Assembly: GCA_010119095.1 (NCBI GenBank)
Contig: SAAG01000004.1
Coordinates: 1-47,899, forward strand
Direction: 5' to 3'
Length of the DNA: 47,899 nucleotides
DNA from: Candidatus Altimarinota bacterium
Lineage (GTDB): Bacteria > Patescibacteriota > Gracilibacteria > BD1-5 > UBA6164
The notes below the pieces were generated by a model that was not told where the DNA came from, did no database searches, and saw nothing but the letters and a program-made list of their open reading frames with translations. This document shows positions 43,121 through 47,899 of this stretch, piece after piece (positions within the stretch are counted from its first letter, which is position 1; each line of letters starts with the position of its first letter). The translations under genes were made by a program, and so were the position numbers.

Positions 43121-44749
43121 ATGATAAGAAAAATATTATTAATAATTATATTTATATTTCTGAATTTACTTTGAATTTTTTGTACATTTGCTTCTTCATT
43201 AGAGGATTACTATTATATTTATAAATCTAAATCTTATGATGAAAATATACAAAATATAGACTTTTCTCCTGATTTTAAAAGTTATAAGTTTACAATTTTT
43301 TCATGATGAAAAGAAATACTAAATATAAATTGAAATGAAATCAATAAATATGATAATATAAATAAATTTTTATTTTCCCCAAGTTGAAGTTGATATTCAT
43401 ATATAGCAATGATTAATTATAATTATGTTTTAGTAAAAGATTGAATAGAACATAATGATTATCAGCAAGTGTATGATATTAATTACTCAATTGATTGAAA
43501 AAGTTTTTCATATATAGCAGAAAAAAATGGAAAGAGCATTTTAGTAAAAGATTGAGTAGAAATTGATAAATACGATGGAATATCTGCTTTTCATTATCCA
43601 AAGGAAATAAAAGAAAGTTTTATATATATTACAATGAGAAATTGAAAATATATATTAATAAAAGATTGAATTGAAAGTAAAGAGTATAATAATATTTGAG
43701 AATATATATACTCTAATGATTTCAAAAATTTTGCATTTATAGCAAATAAAAAATGAAAACTAATATTAGTAAACAATTTAAAAAATGAATATTGAGATTA
43801 TGATAATATATATTATCCATTTTATTTATGAAAAGATATTTATTTTTTCTGAGAACAAAAAGGTAAGACTTATCTAGTTAAAAATTGAGTAAAAAGTATA
43901 GATTATGATTATTTAAAAAAAATTAGATGAGCAATTAATTGAAAATCTTTCATGTTTATAGCTGTCAAGGATTGAAAATATGTTGTAAATAAAAACTGAA
44001 AAGATATTTTAATTGTTCCATTCGAAGTAAAAAATTTAGAACTTTCATCAGATTGAAAAAGTTATGTTTTTTCTATAATTATAAAATGAAAACAAATTGT
44101 TATTAAGGATTGAAAAATATTATGAATATACAATGATAGGACTTTATTTAACTTCAACTATTGATTAACAAATAAAGAATATTCATTTATTGTATTAAAA
44201 GGTAACAAATATATTTTAGTAAAAGATTGATTAGAAATTGATAAATATGATAATGTAAATAGTTTTAGATATTCACCAGATAAGAAAAGTTATTCTTATG
44301 TGGCAGAAAGGAATTGAAAATTTTTTGTAGTAAAAGATTGAGTTGAAGGTAAGGAATATGATTCTATCAATACCTTTGATTTATGAATTTTATATTCAAA
44401 AAATTGAAATAGTTATTCTTATTTAGCAGAAAAAAATTGAAAGAGCATTTTAGTAAAAGATTGAGTTGAAATTGATAAATACGATGGAATTTGAAATTTT
44501 TTCTATCTATGAGATAGTTTTATATATTTTATTGGTATTTATTACAATTGATCTTTTGTAGTTGATGGTATTGAAAGTGAATCATATAAATGTATTGATA
44601 TTACTCCATTTCATACAATGTATTATAATTATGAAATGTATTCAGATTATTATATAAATTATTCAGAGGAATTAGATAAATGAAATTTTATAGGATTTAT
44701 AAGTTGCTATGAATGAAAAAATCAATTAATTAGATATATAAAAAAATAA
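43121..44749 (+). CDS. Exported repeat protein, WG/propeller-like
   Basis: 542 residues with an N-terminal signal or anchor (about 4-24). The rest is about nine irregular repeats of 45-55 residues with the core SYIAEKNGKSILVKDGVEID then KYDGI. Each unit is two or three beta strands with a K-[DN]-G turn, as in WG or TolB-like propeller repeats. Two copies (43517-43581 and 44426-44490) are almost identical at nucleotide level, and one Gly is GGA in the first and TGA in the second. A protein- or ligand-binding surface propeller is likely. Confidence 0.8.
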
Positions 44750-44773
44750 TTTAACTTTTTAATAATAAAATGT

Positions 44774-45664
44774 ATGAAAATATTAAAAGAAACAACTTGA
44801 GAAAGAATAAGTAAAAATATAGGACTATTTTTGTTTATGATGTTGTGAGTAATAGGGATATTCATTTTAATATGAAAATTTTATCATTGGGATAGGATAA
44901 GTGAATATATATATATACCATTTGCATTTACAACTGATTGAATATTTAGTAATGATTGGATGTTTGTTTCAAGTATGCTATATAGTATTGTATGAATATG
45001 ATCGATAATATATTTTTTTCAAGATAAATATATAAAGTGAAACAAAAAAAGAACAAATAAATGGTATTATAAAATGGTAACATTAACAGTAGTATGAGTA
45101 TATTGATTGTTTTACATAACAAATCCATGGTATACATTACAAACTCATCCAAGATTATTTTTATATCAAGACTGAAAAAATATAACAAATAAAGAGATAT
45201 ATTTTTTCTTAACAGAGAGATATGGTTTTAAATCTGATTTATATAAACCATTTAAAACATTGGAGGATAGTATAGAAGGATTGGAGTTTGCGATGAAAAT
45301 AAAAGAACCTTCACTATATAGATTAGTTTTTGAAGATATTGAAAAATTTTGATATAATAATTTGTTAAAAAGGTATAATGATGATTCTTTTCAATTATAT
45401 TTTTTGAATTATATACTTTTTACAAGCACATTTTATGATTGAAAAATAAATAATTTAGATGACAGTTTAACATATTTAAAAAATATACTTTCAATTGCAA
45501 AAAATAATGAAATTATAAATTTATCCAATGAGTTATTAAATAAATTGAATTATGCTTCAAAATTAAATGAGAAAGAAATAAAACTATTAATGGATACTTA
45601 TTTGAAAGAGTATTTAGATAAAATTTTTAATACAAAAACAATAGATAAATCAATATTTCTATAA
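44774..45664 (+). CDS. Membrane protein of unknown function
   Basis: 296 residues with three membrane helices in the first 125 residues (about 18-37, 60-82 and 99-117) and a helical, charged C-terminal domain of about 170 residues. The ATG at 44774 was chosen because the ATG at 44770 is out of frame and stops after 14 codons. I do not recognise it. It sits between the propeller-repeat gene (24 bases) and the hydrolase gene (12 bases) and may be the membrane part of a cell-surface complex made by this cluster. Confidence 0.75.
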
Positions 45665-45676
45665 TTAATTTAATCA

Positions 45677-47899
45677 ATGAAAAAAGTATTATCAATATTT
45701 TTAATAATATTAGTTCTATCGTGAAAAAATTTTGCAGATTTTGAAACTAATGAAAGAGATATATTGTCAATAGAATGAAATCTATGTCAAAAAATACAAG
45801 AAAAAGATATCCCGACTATACTTGTACCTGGGATATTAGCTTCATGGTATAGTGAGGAATGATATAAAGAAACAGGAAAACAAGTAAAAAGATGGATTCC
45901 AGATCCTATAAATCATACTTATGATACTTTGATATATACATTTAAACAAAATTGATATAAGATTAAAGATGTATTTTATCAGGATGAATTTACTTTAAGT
46001 ACAAGTTCATCTTGATCTAAATACATATGAAGAAATCCTAAAAATGGATTGTATGTATTTGGTTATGATTGGAAAAAGGATAATAAGATAACAGCAACAC
46101 TTTTAACTCAGCTAATTTGACTTATACTTAGAGATTACGAATATCATAATAAATGTAATATATGAAAAGTGAATATAGTATCCCATTCTATGTGATGACT
46201 CGTTGCTAGAGCTATGCTTGAGGATATGTGTGTGGAAAAATGATATCAAAATTGATTAATGAAAATAATATTAAGAGATGATAATAATAAAATTACATAC
46301 TTTGATTCAAAAAAAGAAATGAATTGAAAAATACAAAATTTTGATTCATACCCCTGTCAAAACCCTTATTCATCATCAAATATTTCAAAGGACATCAAAG
46401 TAAACAAATTAATTACTATTGCTACACCTCATAGATGATCTCCAAAAGCTTTTGCGATATGGGAAAAGTGAGATATAGAGATGACAGATTGATTTATGGT
46501 ATGATACTTTTGAATAAAAAATCAACTCAATGTTAGTTCTGATTTGGGATTATATAAACTGATTCATTGATATGATAATAAAGTTCCTAATGGGGTAGTA
46601 ACATTAGGTCAACTACTTCCAGATATAAATAATGATAATGACTATAATAATAAAAAACTTAAATACTTGTATAAAGAAAAAAAAGAAGTTACACTAGATA
46701 AAACTAATAAATTAAATCAGTTTTATGATACAGAAGATAATAAATATTCAGATTTAATAGATTCTACAAATAATTTTTATTCTATTAAAATAGAAAATTA
46801 TCCACAAAATAGTTTTTTGGAAGAATTAAATAAAAAAGAAAATATAGATAAAATGATGAAAAAAATAGAAAAAAAATATATTTCTTATTATTCTAAAATT
46901 ACATGAAATAATGGATTAAATAATATATTTAATATAGAATTATGAGATAAAACAGAGAAATATATAACGATAGCATGATCAAGAGAGTTAATAACTTATG
47001 ATGAGACATATAAACACAAATGACAAGATATATATAGTTATTATATAGAAGATAGCTGAAAAAATTATTATTTAATAAGTAAAGTATTAAGAAATCAATC
47101 ATGATTGTGATGAGATTGAACTGTTCCAACAAATAATTTAAAACTTGTTCCAAATGATAGTACAGATTGAAAAGAATTTAGTAATTCTAATTTTGAATCT
47201 AGGGAAATAAAATGCAATAAAAGTAATCCAACAAACAACAATTATAAAACAATATATTCTACTGATAATGAATATAATGAACCAAAATTATGAATTTGAT
47301 CATTCTCAAAGTGAAATATAATTACAAATGATATTTCACTAAATAATGAACTATATCCATATATTTGATTCTGAGAAATAGACAAATATGAAGTTTGTAG
47401 TCATACAAATATGCCATTTGCAACAAGTTGAAAAATAATTGAAGATTTGTTAGATTTGAAAGATACTGAATTTAATAAGAGATACTGATTATTAAGTAAT
47501 TTTTGATATGCAGATTATACATATGAAGAAAAAGGGATTATAATTGATGAAAATAGATGAATAAAAAACAATAATATATTATCTTGGTTTTATGATAAAA
47601 ATAGATTTAATACAAAAATTTCTGACAATATTTTAAAAAAAGATAACCCAATTAATCGTATTAGATTTTCTTTAGATTTACAAACAACTGATGCTTTATT
47701 TGAATACGACATCCTCTCTCCAATCGACATAATGATTACAGACGAACAGTGAAGAAGAATCTGAATAGATAGAGATACAGGTATGATTGTAAATGAAATT
47801 CCTGGAGCTTGGACTAGTGGTAGAGCTGGAGAAAGTGGAGAAAGAGAGTTTTTCTTGATTCCTTGAAAAACTGGAGAACCAATTAATCATAAAATTGAA
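45677..47899 (+). CDS. Secreted lipase-like alpha/beta hydrolase (3' end outside window)
   Basis: 741 codons are visible and the gene continues past the edge. Signal peptide (1-21, ending KNFA). IPTILVPGILASWY near 44-57 is the oxyanion strand of LCAT/PGAP1-type lipases, VNIVSHSMGGLVARAML near 168-184 holds the nucleophile Ser174, and ITIATPHRGSP near 250-260 is the usual TPH-GS motif. A GDGTVP motif near 480-485 is typical just before the catalytic His. The later part includes SPIDIMITDEQGRRIGID then VNEIPGAW, a domain often attached to such lipases. Esterase or lipase activity outside the cytoplasm is likely. Confidence 0.88.

Overview
The window is about 48 kb of very AT-rich bacterial DNA that only makes sense if TGA is read as glycine (genetic code 25). 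Every recognisable protein has in-frame TGA exactly where its family has Gly: the Hsp70 phosphate loop, the Walker A loops, the HflX G1 loop, DnaJ zinc motifs, EF-Ts and S1. TAA and TAG remain stops. This points to a Patescibacteria/CPR member of the Gracilibacteria (BD1-5) or Absconditabacteria (SR1) type; the sequence alone does not let me choose between them. Starts are almost all ATG, sit behind A/T-only leaders and show no Shine-Dalgarno sequence. All coordinates below come from reading TGA as Gly; with the standard code nearly every gene falls apart.

Layout. 1-540: 5' part of tex on the minus strand; everything after it is on the plus strand. 678-872: a small orphan gene with a terminator. 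1028-7373: a five-gene chaperone operon (short GrpE-like factor, Hsp70, divergent J-domain-like membrane protein, single-pass membrane protein, AAA+ ATPase). 7507-10407: two DUF4143-type ATPases and an alkylguanine-transferase-like gene; a decayed copy of that gene's 5' end lies between the ATPases. 10413-14679: acyltransferase, terminators, a GC-rich palindromic repeat element, an unidentified protein, HflX and a SixA-like phosphatase. 14743-19020: a large secreted beta-propeller/LamG/cadherin protein interrupted by one in-frame TAG. 19135-22896: a one-chain restriction-modification-specificity enzyme. 23002-28740: a 1912-residue secreted DUF1800+DUF1501 fusion. 28850-32800: a transglycosylase-like protein, a secreted cysteine peptidase and a tail-anchored protein.

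32927-37072 is the translation block: a tRNA-His with a degenerate 5' copy and a duplicated 3' end, a structured GC-rich stretch, rpsA, rpsB, a small membrane protein, tsf and tRNA-Trp. 37277-39842 holds a small secreted protein, a VanZ-like protein, a NUDIX hydrolase and canonical dnaJ. 39987 to the window end is a closely spaced run of five genes for exported or membrane proteins (beta-helix-like, large secreted, propeller-repeat, membrane, lipase-like alpha/beta hydrolase cut by the window edge).

The most system-like part is the 1028-7373 chaperone operon. It brings together an Hsp70, a truncated exchange factor, a J-like partner without a visible HPD and with a C-terminal membrane anchor, an extracytoplasmic coiled-coil protein and a Cdc48-type ATPase, separate from the ordinary dnaJ at 38739. 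Assignments to families are from motif reading by eye; no database search was possible.
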